A DNA stretch of 64,000 nt from NCBI RefSeq assembly GCF_001999945.1, contig NZ_CP019650.1, positions 2,356,001 to 2,420,000 of the forward strand. The letters run 5' to 3'. Source of the stretch: Microbulbifer agarilyticus. GTDB lineage: Bacteria > Pseudomonadota > Gammaproteobacteria > Pseudomonadales > Cellvibrionaceae. Of this stretch, positions 8,341 to 17,627 are shown in pieces. The notes below the pieces were generated by a model. It was not told the DNA's origin. It searched no databases and saw only the letters and a program-made list of their open reading frames with translations. The translations under genes and the position numbers were made by a program. The number at the start of each line of letters is the position of its first letter. The stretch's first letter is position 1.

Positions 8341-9558
8341 TTATTCGGCCACCGCACGCTGCAGGGCTTCTACCTTGTCGGTCTTTTCCCAGCTGAAAGC
8401 GGTAAAGGTTGCTGATTTTTCCTCACCACCCTCTTTCCAGGTGTAAGTGTGCTCAAACGGCTCGCGACCAAAGTGGCCGTAAGAAGCCGTCAGCTGATAC
8501 ATCGGATGCTGCAGGTCCAGCACGCGGGTAATCGCATATGGACGCAGGTCGAACACATCGCGAATCGCCTGAATCAGTTGCGCATCAGAAACTTTGCCGG
8601 TGCCAAATGTGTTAACCGATACTGAAGTGGGCTCGGCAACACCAATCGCATAAGAAACCTGCACTTCACACCGATCGGCGAGGCCGGCAGCAACAACGTT
8701 CTTCGCAACGTAACGGCCAGCATAGGCAGCAGAACGGTCTACTTTTGATGGGTCTTTGCCTGAGAAGGCGCCGCCGCCGTGACGAGCCATACCACCGTAG
8801 GTGTCTACAATAATTTTACGGCCGGTAACGCCGGCATCACCTACCGGACCACCAATCACAAAATTACCGGTTGGGTTGATGTGGTACTGGGTACCTTTAT
8901 GCAGAAGCTCGCTCGGCAGTACCTCAAGGATGATGTTCTCCATCACCGCAGCCTTGAGTTCTTCTTGAGAAATGTCTGGCGAATGTTGAGTCGACAGTAC
9001 GACCGCATCAATCGCTTCCGGTTTGCCGTCTTCGCCATAGCGGAAAGTCACCTGACTTTTCGCATCAGGGCGCAACCACGGCAGGATGTTTTTCTTTCTC
9101 AGGTAAGACTGACGCTCCACCAGACGGTGCGAGTAATACACTGGTGCAGGCATCAGGGTCGGGGTTTCGTTAGTGGCATAACCAAACATCAAACCTTGGT
9201 CGCCAGCACCCTGATCTTCCGGCTTCGCACGGTCAACGCCCTGGTTGATATCGACGGACTGTTTGCCAATGGCATTGATCACTGCACAGGTTGAACCGTC
9301 ATAGCCCACATCGGAGCTGTTGTAGCCGATGCCCGTAATCACATCCCGCACCACGTCTTCCAGGTCGACATAGCAGCTGGTGGTCACCTCACCTACCAAC
9401 ATGGCAAGTCCGGTTTTCACTACGGATTCAACCGCCACGCGGGCGTCCGGATCCCGCGCAATAATTGCATCCAGTACGGCATCGGAAATTTGATCGGCCA
9501 TTTTGTCCGGGTGACCCTCGGAAACAGACTCCGAGGTAAAAACGGAATATTCAGACAT
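8341..9558 (-). CDS. metK: S-adenosylmethionine synthetase
   Basis: The start is taken at the ATG at 9558 ('[20 protein letters not shown]'), which matches the family N-terminus and gives 405 residues. An upstream in-frame extension of 21 residues is not family-like. Signatures: '[19 protein letters not shown]', '[15 protein letters not shown]' and the P-loop-like '[19 protein letters not shown]'. It makes SAM from methionine and ATP. Together with ahcY, the MetE-like protein and the adenosine-kinase-like protein it completes the activated methyl cycle within 9 kb. Confidence 0.97.
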   Translation of the reverse strand: MSEYSVFTSESVSEGHPDKMADQISDAVLDAIIARDPDARVAVESVVKTGLAMLVGEVTTSCYVDLEDVVRDVITGIGYNSSDVGYDGSTCAVINAIGKQSVDINQGVDRAKPEDQGAGDQGLMFGYATNETPTLMPAPVYYSHRLVERQSYLRKKNILPWLRPDAKSQVTFRYGEDGKPEAIDAVVLSTQHSPDISQEELKAAVMENIILEVLPSELLHKGTQYHINPTGNFVIGGPVGDAGVTGRKIIVDTYGGMARHGGGAFSGKDPSKVDRSAAYAGRYVAKNVVAAGLADRCEVQVSYAIGVAEPTSVSVNTFGTGKVSDAQLIQAIRDVFDLRPYAITRVLDLQHPMYQLTASYGHFGREPFEHTYTWKEGGEEKSATFTAFSWEKTDKVEALQRAVAE

Positions 9559-9648
9559 AGGTGCATCTACCTTATTAATTGCTTTAATGCGGGCGCCGAC
9601 AACCAGCGGTGAAGACGCCATACACCCAGTCTACCCACACAGATCTAC

Positions 9649-9664
9649 ATCAAAATATTTTGAT
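9649..9664. promoter_or_regulatory. Perfect 16-bp palindrome between metK and the symporter
   Basis: ATCAAAATATTTTGAT is a perfect palindrome 91 bp upstream of the metK start and 126 bp before the symporter start. Its ATCAA...TTGAT form resembles operators of ArsR-family SAM/SAH regulators (SahR-like) as I remember them. No such regulator gene is in the window. Confidence 0.5.
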
Positions 9665-9789
9665 ATAGCTATTTTTGATAAATCGCAATTTCCCTCCATA
9701 TCTCACACGTGGGGGCATGTAATCGGCGTGGAAACCTGAGATATTCACTTCGTCCAATACCAATAAAACCAACGCATCGTAGGCCCTGC

Positions 9790-11235
9790 ATGGATATTTC
9801 CGTCGCCCTGTACACCCTGGTAATTTACAAAGTACTGCTGCTATTGATCGGTTTTTGGTCGCAGCGGCGCACCAGCAATACCAAGGACTATTTCCTCGGC
9901 GGGCGCAATCTTGGGCCGGTTGTTGCCGCCATCAGTTACGGCGCGAGCAGCGCTTCGGCGTGGACATTACTCGGGATGAGTGGCGTGGCCTTTGTACTCG
10001 GCGTATCCGCGATCTGGATCGCCGCTGGTGCGGTGTTGGGGTGCATCTTTTCCTGGATATGGATCGCACCCCGTTTAATGCGCTACACCCGCGACAAGGA
10101 CCAGATCACCCTCACAAGCTTCCTTGCCGAAGATCAACGCGAGCAAAAATCGGATGCGCATCAGGGCGTACGACTGGTCGCTTCCATCGTAATTTTGCTG
10201 TCGTTCGTGGTTTACATCGCCGCGCAATTCCAAGGGGCTGCCACCACATTCTCTTCTGCTTTCGACATGCCGTTGATCGAAAGTTTGGTACTGGGCGCTG
10301 CGATCATCACCATTTATACCTACCTTGGTGGCTTCTGGGCGGCCAGTATCACCGACACCGTACAAGGCGGACTGATGCTCTTTGCGGCGGTATTACTACC
10401 CACCGTTGCATTTATGCATATCGGCGACTGGGAGGCGATCCGTGAATCTACCCTGTTTACCCGCGAAGCATGGTCACTGACAGGAAAGAATGTCGGGCTT
10501 TCAGCGCTAGGGTTCATCGCCGGTAGCCTGGCAATCGGCATCGGCACCTTGGGCCAGCCTCACCTCCTTCACCGCTTTATGGCATTGCGAGATGCGCAAG
10601 CACTTAAGCAGGCGCGGGTGATATCAATCGGGTGGTTTTCTATCGTATTTCTGAGCATGTTCAGCCTGGGCCTTATGGGCAAGATCCTGTTGCCCGACCT
10701 GCAAGACCCGGAAACACTATTCTTCGAGCTATCCTCTCTGCTACTGAATCCGTTGGTCGCCGCGGTGCTACTCGCCGCAGTGCTGTCCGCCATTATGTCT
10801 ACTGCCGATAGCATGCTACTCGTAGTAGCCTCAACAATTTCTTACGACCTGCGATTACAACGGCTTATGCCACAGCGCGCGTTACTGGTATCACGCCTGT
10901 CGATGCTGGCGGTCACCGTCGCCGCCGTACTGATCGCGCTCTTGTTGCCTGCGACGATTTTTGAACGCGTGCTATTCGCTTGGATCGCAATCGGCTCCGC
11001 ATTTGGCCCAACCATATTAGCCCGACTGGCGGGTATGCAGCTCGCGCCTACCAGCGTAATGCGCTCTATTGCCACCGGTTTCACACTCGCCGTGGTTCTC
11101 TCACTTTTCCCGAACACAACAGGCGATTGGGCGGAGCGTGTGCTTCCGTTTACCGCGGCCACACTGGTGCTTCTATTCCCTTTTTTCGCTATGGGGTTGT
11201 CCGCCCGCGTTAACCGTAAAGAAGCGATTGAATAA
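9790..11235 (+). CDS. Sodium:solute symporter (PutP-like SSS family)
   Basis: The ATG at 9790 ('MDISVALYTLVIYKVLLLL') starts directly at the first transmembrane helix. Upstream in-frame codons give a polar, unlikely N-terminus. The 481-residue protein has about 13 hydrophobic segments and SSS motifs including 'RRTSNTKDYFLGGRNLGP', 'YGASSASAWTLLGMSG' and 'LGQPHLLHRFMALRD', close to the proline/pantothenate symporter group. It should drive uptake of a small carboxylate or amino acid with sodium. The substrate is not determinable. It is divergent from metK and followed by a bidirectional terminator. Confidence 0.88.
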   Translation: MDISVALYTLVIYKVLLLLIGFWSQRRTSNTKDYFLGGRNLGPVVAAISYGASSASAWTLLGMSGVAFVLGVSAIWIAAGAVLGCIFSWIWIAPRLMRYTRDKDQITLTSFLAEDQREQKSDAHQGVRLVASIVILLSFVVYIAAQFQGAATTFSSAFDMPLIESLVLGAAIITIYTYLGGFWAASITDTVQGGLMLFAAVLLPTVAFMHIGDWEAIRESTLFTREAWSLTGKNVGLSALGFIAGSLAIGIGTLGQPHLLHRFMALRDAQALKQARVISIGWFSIVFLSMFSLGLMGKILLPDLQDPETLFFELSSLLLNPLVAAVLLAAVLSAIMSTADSMLLVVASTISYDLRLQRLMPQRALLVSRLSMLAVTVAAVLIALLLPATIFERVLFAWIAIGSAFGPTILARLAGMQLAPTSVMRSIATGFTLAVVLSLFPNTTGDWAERVLPFTAATLVLLFPFFAMGLSARVNRKEAIE

Positions 11236-11312
11236 CGCGCTAATGGGTAGCAAGTGCCCTGAAGACACCCCCCTATTTCTGGTTCAACGCGGTCTAGCCG
11301 CTATCACAAGCA

Positions 11313-11345
11313 CAAAAAAAGCCGCGCAAGTGCGCGGCTCTTTTG
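11313..11345. terminator. Bidirectional terminator between symporter and Rieske oxygenase
   Basis: AGCCGCGC / GCGCGGCT with loop AAGT, preceded by A7 and followed by CTCTTTT, so it can serve both converging genes (ends 11235 and 11426). Confidence 0.88.
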
Positions 11346-11425
11346 TGCTCCGACGTTTTTGGTCTAGCTTTTTGCTCTGACTGTATCGTCCAAGCTTGGG
11401 CGACGCGAATTGTCGCCCGTTCTTA

Positions 11426-12601
11426 TCAGACCGATTCCGTTGATGCAGGCTCTTCTGCCGGCGCAGCCACAGCGCGTCGGGTCGGCGCAATCAGCGGCAC
11501 CGTATCCAAAGCCCACTTGAAGTGTGGGTTCAGGCGACGGGCCGGTGAAGGAATGGTAAACACCTTTTCTCCTTCGTATGGCTTCATCGCCTTGGTATCA
11601 ATCTTCCAACCTTTCTCTTCAATATGCTTGCGGCGAATCATTCGCCAGGCGCCCATAAACTTGTCCTGCTCCACCGAGACTTCGTTCTCCAGAGACTCTG
11701 GCAGGTAGTTGGGAGAAAGCTGCGAAACAATATCGCCATCTTCACCAAAGACGCGCTTGGTACGCTTTTTCGCACCACCATCGAAGATAGGCCACTTGAA
11801 GAAGTTACGCACCTGCACCGCGAATGAACGTGTAGTGTTTTCATCGATCGGCGTGTTCGCATCAAAGATGATCATCTCCATCCAGGAGTTCACCTTGATA
11901 TGCAAACGCACACAGTGCCCGGGCAAGTAAAATGCCGGGGTTACATAGGTCGCTGCTTTATCCGCACGGAAAAGCTTGTTCAGGCCGAAGTTGCCTTCCA
12001 GTTGCGGCGGGTAAAGCACATTGTCGGAGGAGCCCCAATACTCACCGCGGTTGACCTTGAGAATTTCATTCTTCTCGGCCATTTCCGGGTAACCAAATCC
12101 AGGGTGTACAAATGCGGTATGGGCAATATCGATACCGTTCTCTACTACCCGATCAACGGAGCCTTCCCAGTTGTACTCTACTTCGACCGGACGCCAGTTT
12201 TTCTTGTCATCATACTCAGGGAAGTCTGGGATCGGATAGCGCTCTTCTTCTGGAAGATCACCGAGGAACACCCAAATCATTCCGTAACGCTCTTCCGTGG
12301 GATAAGCGTCGATACGCGCACGCTCCGGGATCGCAGAGTCTTCGCCACGGGAAGGAATGAATTGCACCTTACCTTCAGCATCAAACTCCCAGCCGTGGTA
12401 CGGGCAGGCAACACAATCACGTTTGGTGGTCCACCCCTTCGACAGTGAACCCCCGCGGTGGATACAAACATCGCTGAGGCAATTTACCTTGCCGGATTTG
12501 TCCCGAAAAAGAACAAAGTTCTGGCCAAGCATTTTTGCTCGAACAGGTTTGTCTTTTACGGTTTTGGACCACTCCGCCACGTACCAAAGGTTCGTCAACA
12601 T
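11426..12601 (-). CDS. Rieske non-heme iron oxygenase, PaO/VanA-like alpha subunit
   Basis: The ATG at 12601, with GAGGTG upstream, gives 391 residues. The Rieske centre is C46-x-H48-x17-C66-x2-H69. The mononuclear iron site is N155-x2-D158-x2-H161-x4-H166. The 'CPYHGWEFDAEGK...IPSRG' stretch and the preceding 'HRGGSLSKGW' resemble the pheophorbide a oxygenase/Tic55/VanA branch. The C-terminal CxxC and membrane helices of plant PaO are absent, so it is a soluble bacterial type. It would use electrons from a separate reductase (candidates at 49794 and 52322) to oxygenate or demethylate an aromatic or macrocyclic substrate. It is the last gene of the - strand block starting at 19739, with a 107-bp gap to the CoA-transferase upstream. 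Confidence 0.88.
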   Translation of the reverse strand: MLTNLWYVAEWSKTVKDKPVRAKMLGQNFVLFRDKSGKVNCLSDVCIHRGGSLSKGWTTKRDCVACPYHGWEFDAEGKVQFIPSRGEDSAIPERARIDAYPTEERYGMIWVFLGDLPEEERYPIPDFPEYDDKKNWRPVEVEYNWEGSVDRVVENGIDIAHTAFVHPGFGYPEMAEKNEILKVNRGEYWGSSDNVLYPPQLEGNFGLNKLFRADKAATYVTPAFYLPGHCVRLHIKVNSWMEMIIFDANTPIDENTTRSFAVQVRNFFKWPIFDGGAKKRTKRVFGEDGDIVSQLSPNYLPESLENEVSVEQDKFMGAWRMIRRKHIEEKGWKIDTKAMKPYEGEKVFTIPSPARRLNPHFKWALDTVPLIAPTRRAVAAPAEEPASTESV

Positions 12602-12708
12602 GATTAGCACCTCAGTGTGTTATTGATCTCGACATTTTTACGTAATGCTGATCGTCAAAGATCACTTATTTTTCTGATAAAGGTTACGTTTTGTCACGTA
12701 TTTTCGTG

Positions 12709-13824
12709 TCAGGCTTCCAGACCTGTATTAAGTAAACTTCCATTGTGCTCACCCAGTTCAGGCAATCGCGTGTTTACTTGTGCTGGCTCATCGAGAAACT
12801 TGATTGGCACCCCAAGGTGCCGGTTTCCCTGCTCGTCTTCAAAAACCATTTCACGGCTTTTTAAGTGCTGCTCGTCCAGTGCTTCATGCAATTGACGTAC
12901 CGGCGACCAGCAAACATCCAGGCCATCAAACCAGGCCTCCCATTCGGCCATGGTGCGACGGGAAAACTCAGCCTGCAGGAAAGCGATCACCTCACTCTGC
13001 TCACCGGGGGCACGCTTGCAGATTTCTGCGAGTTCAGGACGTCCTAATTTAGCAAACAGGTTTTCCGCAAATTTCACTTCGCTGCCGCCCAGTGTCAAAT
13101 AGCAGTCATCACTGGTGCGATAAATTCGATACATGGCATTCCCGCCCCAGGAACGCTCATCTTTGACCACCGGAGAGCGGCCTTCGGCAAAGACAGGCCC
13201 CACTGCATTCGGCAGCCATGCGATCAGGCTGTCCTGCATGGAGATATCCAAATAGTCGCCTTTACCGGTCTCGCTACGGCGCAGCAATGCCATCAGTATG
13301 CCCGATAACGCCATTAATGACCCGGCAATATCGGCCACAGGCATCGCAGGAGAACACGGCTCACCATTGCTCCCCTCATTGAGGAATACCGTTCCGGATT
13401 CGGCCTGGATACTGAGATCATGCGCAGGCTTTAAGCGTTTTTCTCCAGTCTGGCCAAATGCAGAAATGGAGCAATAGACCAGCCGCGGATTGCGTGCGAT
13501 GAGGGTCTCGTAGTCCAGCCCCAAACGGGCCATGGCACCAGGACGGAATCCCTCGACAAACACATCCGCGCTATCGATAAGCGCAAGAAGTTGCGCCTTC
13601 TGCTCCGGGTCTTTCAGGTTCAGGCAGAGGCTCTTCTTACCGCGATGGGTATTTCTGAACCAAACTGATTCGCCATTTTTGCGCAGCCCAATGTTTCGGG
13701 TTGGTTCGCCACTCAATGGCTCGACCTTGATCACTTCAGCACCGTGATCCGCCATCATCATGGTGAGGTGTGGCCCCGGTAGGAAGAGAGAAAGGTCGAC
13801 GACGCGGATACCTTGTAACTTCAT
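12709..13824 (-). CDS. Family III CoA-transferase (CaiB/BaiF type)
   Basis: A 371-residue protein with the family start 'GIRVVDLSLFLPGPHLTMMMADHGAEVIKVEP', the 'NTHRGKKSLCLNLK' segment and the catalytic Asp in 'AHDLSIQAESG'. It moves CoA between acids, typically from succinyl-CoA or another acyl-CoA to a dicarboxylic acid. It sits 39 bp after another family III CoA-transferase (13864-15060). Paired CaiB genes in one operon may form a heteromeric enzyme or act on two successive acids. Acyl-CoA dehydrogenase, MaoC and CitE-like genes upstream point to a mesaconate/methylsuccinate-type sequence. Confidence 0.9.
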   Translation of the reverse strand: MKLQGIRVVDLSLFLPGPHLTMMMADHGAEVIKVEPLSGEPTRNIGLRKNGESVWFRNTHRGKKSLCLNLKDPEQKAQLLALIDSADVFVEGFRPGAMARLGLDYETLIARNPRLVYCSISAFGQTGEKRLKPAHDLSIQAESGTVFLNEGSNGEPCSPAMPVADIAGSLMALSGILMALLRRSETGKGDYLDISMQDSLIAWLPNAVGPVFAEGRSPVVKDERSWGGNAMYRIYRTSDDCYLTLGGSEVKFAENLFAKLGRPELAEICKRAPGEQSEVIAFLQAEFSRRTMAEWEAWFDGLDVCWSPVRQLHEALDEQHLKSREMVFEDEQGNRHLGVPIKFLDEPAQVNTRLPELGEHNGSLLNTGLEA

Positions 13825-13863
13825 TGAAAGACTATCTCTTGTCAGTGCCGATTCGCGCCCTAC

Positions 13864-15060
13864 TCAGATGACTCGATCCGCAACCAAACGCGTAACGTCT
13901 TCCGCCGAATACCCGAGTCCATCGAGGAGTTCATGGGTGTCTGCGCCAAGCGGCGAGCAACCGGTTCCCGAGGGCCTGTTTCCGTCAAATTTTAACGGGC
14001 TTGCCAGCACTCTGAATTGACTATTATCAACATGTCCCACCGGCTGCAGCATCTGGGTTTGCGCCAACCAAGGGTTATCCATGGCCTGGGCAAAGGTATT
14101 TACCGGTGCAATCGGTAACTTGCCGGCAAAAAGATCCAACCAATGGGCACTCGGTTGTCTGGCAAACTCGGCGTCGAGTATTTCCGATAGTGCTTCACGG
14201 TACTGCCTGCGATCGGCCGCTGAGCTAAAGCGGAGGTCCGCCAGCAGATCTTTTCTGTCCAGGCCTTCCGCCAGGATCTGCCAAAACTTCTCTGTCATGG
14301 CCATGACGAAAACCCAGCCATCGGCACTGCGATAAATCTGGCAAGGTACCGTAGATGGATGGCCGGAGCGCGCGACACGCTCCGTCTCATGGCCTCGGTT
14401 CAAATACCAGGTAGCGGGGTATGTGAGCTGGGTAACCGCAACATCAAACAGGTTGACGTCCACATCGCGCCCTTTGCCCCCACGCAAGGTACCCACCAAG
14501 GCACCCAACACCGCCATCGCCAGTGTTACACCGCTCATGAAATCGACCATCGACAGACCAAAGCGCGCAGGTGGCGTTCCCGGCTCACCGGTAAGGTCCA
14601 TAAAACCGGCTTCCGCCTGCATCAGATAGTCGTAGCCCGGCCAGCTGGCGCGGTCATTATCTCGGCCATATGCCGATAAATGGCCACAAATAATTTCCGG
14701 CTTAATCGCGCTCAGATGAGCGTAATCCAACCCGAGCTTCGCGGGCTGATCCCCGCGGAGGTTGTTCATTACTACATCGGCACTGCGTACGAGGCGCTCG
14801 AAGATTTCACGCCCCTGTGGGCTTTTCAGGTCCAGTGTCAGGCTCTTTTTACTGCGATTGAAGGTCTGAAAGAAGTCGCTGTCGTTGTCACCCAGAAAAT
14901 ACGGACCGGACTTGCGCGCGATATCGCCACCGGTCGCGGGGTTTTCAATCTTGATGACTTCAGCCCCCATGTCCGCCAACTGCATTGAGCCGAACGGGCC
15001 GGCCCCGTACTGCTCAACAGCAATGACACGGATACCAGCCAGGGGTTTTGTCGCTTCCAT
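13864..15060 (-). CDS. Family III CoA-transferase (CaiB/BaiF type)
   Basis: 398 residues starting 'GIRVIAVEQYGAGPFGSMQLADMGAEVIKIENP', with 'TFNRSKKSLTLDLKS' and the catalytic Asp in 'GYDYLMQAEAGFM'. Its start codon overlaps the stop of the preceding acyl-CoA dehydrogenase by one base (TGATG), so translation is coupled. That coupling suggests it makes the CoA ester that the dehydrogenase oxidises. The exact acid is unknown; a C5-C7 dicarboxylate is the reasonable inference from neighbours. Confidence 0.9.
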   Translation of the reverse strand: MEATKPLAGIRVIAVEQYGAGPFGSMQLADMGAEVIKIENPATGGDIARKSGPYFLGDNDSDFFQTFNRSKKSLTLDLKSPQGREIFERLVRSADVVMNNLRGDQPAKLGLDYAHLSAIKPEIICGHLSAYGRDNDRASWPGYDYLMQAEAGFMDLTGEPGTPPARFGLSMVDFMSGVTLAMAVLGALVGTLRGGKGRDVDVNLFDVAVTQLTYPATWYLNRGHETERVARSGHPSTVPCQIYRSADGWVFVMAMTEKFWQILAEGLDRKDLLADLRFSSAADRRQYREALSEILDAEFARQPSAHWLDLFAGKLPIAPVNTFAQAMDNPWLAQTQMLQPVGHVDNSQFRVLASPLKFDGNRPSGTGCSPLGADTHELLDGLGYSAEDVTRLVADRVI

Positions 15061-16229
15061 CAGATGGCCTCACGCGCCGCCAGTTGCTTGGCAATAATGA
15101 TGCGCTGCATTTCGTTGGTACCCTCGCCCACACACATCAGCATGGCATCCCGGTAATAGCGCTCTATCTCGTACTCGGTAGAGAAGCCGTAGCCGCCGAA
15201 AATCCGCATCGCTTCCTGAGAACAGAAAACACCCGCTTCACTGGCAAAATACTTGGCCATACCTGCTTCCAGGTCGCAGCGCTGGCCGCTGTCATACATA
15301 CGCGCTGCCTGATCCACCAGCAGCTTGGCCGCCTCAACCTTGGCCGCCATTTCGCCGAGCTTAAGCTGAATAGCCTGATGCTTGATGATTGGCTTGCCGA
15401 AGGTTTCGCGCTCCTGGGCGTAGCGCAGTGCCAGCTTCAGCGCGCCCTGTGCAATACCAGCTCCGCGGGCGGCAACGTTAATGCGCCCGAGTTCAAGACC
15501 GCCCACGGCAATGTGGAATCCGCGACCTTCCTCACCTCCCACCAGCTGATCGATGGAAACACGAAAATCTTCGAACACGACCTCGGCGGTATCAATCGCG
15601 CGATAACAGGTCTTCTTGATTTTGTTGATGGTAATGCCCGGCAGCAGATTACCTTCATCATCCTTGGTGCGGATGATCAGCATGGACATGCCCCGGTGAC
15701 GTGGCTCGGCATCGGGATCGGTTTTTACCAGCAATGCAAGGCAGTTACCGTTAAGTGCATTGGTGATCCACATTTTGCTGCCGTTCACCACATACTCGTC
15801 ACCATCGCGACGCGCTACACAGCGAATGGACTGCAAGTCCGTACCTGCATTCGGTTCAGTGAGCGCAATACCACCGCGCAGCGTACCCTCGGCCATCAGC
15901 GGCAAATACTGCTGTTTCTGCTCCTCGGTACCGAAGCGCTCAATCGCAGCGGCCATGATGAGATGTGAATTAAAGATACCGCCGGGTGCCATCCACGCAG
16001 CAGAAATCTTTTGAACGATGCGGGCGTAGGTCGATGCCGACAACGACAGTCCGCCGAACTCTTCACCAATGGTGGCACCGAACAGACCGAGCTCCTTCAT
16101 GGTCTCTACCAATTCGTGCGGATACTCATCGGCCAGGTCTTTTTCCCGTGCAATGGGTGCGACATCATTGGCAACAAATTTATCAATGGTATCGAGGATC
16201 GCGGCCTCGTCTTCTGCACTCCAGCTCAT
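15060..16229 (-). CDS. Acyl-CoA dehydrogenase
   Basis: A 389-residue classical ACAD: 'GLFGATIGEEFGGLSLS' near the N-terminus, 'ALTEPNAGTDLQSI' and 'WITNALNG' flavin/substrate motifs, and the C-terminal 'FGGYGFSTEYEIERYYRDA'. It uses FAD to introduce an alpha-beta double bond and passes electrons to ETF (not in the window). Start has AGGAG at good spacing. Context: CoA-transferases downstream, and the MaoC hydratase and CitE-type lyase upstream, give activation, dehydrogenation, hydration and C-C cleavage in one operon. Confidence 0.93.
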   Translation of the reverse strand: MSWSAEDEAAILDTIDKFVANDVAPIAREKDLADEYPHELVETMKELGLFGATIGEEFGGLSLSASTYARIVQKISAAWMAPGGIFNSHLIMAAAIERFGTEEQKQQYLPLMAEGTLRGGIALTEPNAGTDLQSIRCVARRDGDEYVVNGSKMWITNALNGNCLALLVKTDPDAEPRHRGMSMLIIRTKDDEGNLLPGITINKIKKTCYRAIDTAEVVFEDFRVSIDQLVGGEEGRGFHIAVGGLELGRINVAARGAGIAQGALKLALRYAQERETFGKPIIKHQAIQLKLGEMAAKVEAAKLLVDQAARMYDSGQRCDLEAGMAKYFASEAGVFCSQEAMRIFGGYGFSTEYEIERYYRDAMLMCVGEGTNEMQRIIIAKQLAAREAI

Positions 16230-16254
16230 CGCCGTCTCCTGAAACTATTCGCAC

Positions 16255-16773
16255 TCAGTAATTTACTTTGTCTTCCATTTCCGCACCGCGCTTCCATACC
16301 AGCACCTTACGGACAAAAGAACACACCTCGGTTCCGTCTTGATTGAAACCACGGGTTCGCACGGTAACAATGCCCTGGGTTGGGCGAGACTTGGATGCGC
16401 GCTTTTCCAATACTTCCGATTCAGCGTAAAGTGTGTCGCCAACAAACAGTGGCGCAGACATGCGGATATCGTCCCAACCGAGATTAGCAATGGCTTTTTG
16501 GCTGATGTCGGTCACGCTCATGCCCACCATCAGGGCCACGGTAAACGGACTACAGACGAGCGGCTTGCCAAACTCTGTACCTGCGGCGTATTCCTTATCG
16601 AAATGCGCAGGGTGGGTATTCATGGTCAGCAGCGTAAACCAAGTGTTATCAGTTTCGGTGATGGTGCGACCTGGGCGGTGTTCATAGGTATCACCCACGG
16701 TAAAGTCGTCAAAGAAACGTCCAAACGTTTCCCGGTACCGATTTTCACCGACCTGTTTTACTTCTCCAGCCAT
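16255..16773 (-). CDS. MaoC-family enoyl-CoA hydratase
   Basis: 172 residues with hot-dog-fold features: 'FDDFTVGDTYEHRPGRTITETDNTWFT' and 'TMNTHPAHFD', the Asp and His positions of MaoC hydratases. 'GDTLYAESEVLEKR' follows later, as in mesaconyl-CoA hydratase-like proteins. It would add water to an unsaturated (possibly branched) dicarboxyl-CoA. The neighbouring CitE-like lyase is the expected consumer of a 3-hydroxyacyl- or malyl-CoA product. Confidence 0.88.
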   Translation of the reverse strand: MAGEVKQVGENRYRETFGRFFDDFTVGDTYEHRPGRTITETDNTWFTLLTMNTHPAHFDKEYAAGTEFGKPLVCSPFTVALMVGMSVTDISQKAIANLGWDDIRMSAPLFVGDTLYAESEVLEKRASKSRPTQGIVTVRTRGFNQDGTEVCSFVRKVLVWKRGAEMEDKVNY

Positions 16774-16793
16774 AGTAATTTTCCTACTGCGAT

Positions 16794-17627
16794 TCAGACT
16801 AATTCTTTATCCGCGTCTGATCGGGCGATCAAACGACGAGCACTATCCACGATGGGCTGATCAACCATGCGGCCATCGACAACGACAGCGCCACCGTTCG
16901 CCTGTTCAAAGGCATCCAGCATTTTTCGAGCAGTTGCAAGCGCTTCCTCAGAAGGCGCAAAAGCCCGATGAATGGGAGCAACTTGTGCGGGATGAATTGC
17001 GGCTTTCGCGGAGAATCCCAATGCGGAAACCCGGCGGGTTTCCTGCTCCAAACCCTCAGCATCCTGCACACTTAAATACGGGACATCGATAACTGGTAAA
17101 CCGTGCAAGGCCGCAGTCACTACAATCTGTGAACGCGCCCACAGCAATGGTTCCCACGAAAACTCGGCACCTATTTGCGCGGCGAAGTCGGCGCCGCCAA
17201 ACATAACTGCGTCCAAGTTGGGATCCTGGCAAATCGCATCCAGCGACAACAGGCCGGAGGCGCTTTCTATCAATGCGATCCAACGCACCTTGCCACCAAG
17301 CACTCTGTTGGCTTGGGGGATATCATTCTGTGATTCCGTCTTCGCCAGCATTAAGCGCGCAGGCAGTGTGCCCTGAGACAGGGCAGCCAGATCGTTCCTG
17401 CCCGCCTCTGTCGCCACGGCATTAATACGTATGCACAGTCGTGCCAAACGCGCTGCGTCACAGCTGGCCAAAAATGCGCACACCGCTGTGCGCGCATCTG
17501 CCTTGTTTGCGGCCGGTACGGCATCTTCGAGATCGATACACACAACATCCGCAGAACTAGCGAGGGCCTTTTCAAATCTTTCCGGGCGATTGCCCGGTAC
17601 GAACAGCAGGCTGCGAACATCAAACAT
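16794..17627 (-). CDS. CitE-like CoA-ester lyase (HpcH/HpaI family)
   Basis: 277 residues with 'RSLLFVPGNRPERFEKAL', the acidic 'VVCIDLEDAVP' motif, 'IALIESASGLLSL' and 'MFGGADFAAQIG' metal-binding segments and 'KAAIHPAQV'. The family cleaves malyl-, methylmalyl- or citramalyl-CoA into a 2-oxoacid plus acyl-CoA with Mg2+. Its place after a MaoC hydratase mirrors mesaconyl-CoA to (methyl)malyl- or citramalyl-CoA cleavage. The start overlaps the stop of the PuuE-like gene by one base (TAATG), so translation is coupled. Confidence 0.88.
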   Translation of the reverse strand: MFDVRSLLFVPGNRPERFEKALASSADVVCIDLEDAVPAANKADARTAVCAFLASCDAARLARLCIRINAVATEAGRNDLAALSQGTLPARLMLAKTESQNDIPQANRVLGGKVRWIALIESASGLLSLDAICQDPNLDAVMFGGADFAAQIGAEFSWEPLLWARSQIVVTAALHGLPVIDVPYLSVQDAEGLEQETRRVSALGFSAKAAIHPAQVAPIHRAFAPSEEALATARKMLDAFEQANGGAVVVDGRMVDQPIVDSARRLIARSDADKELV

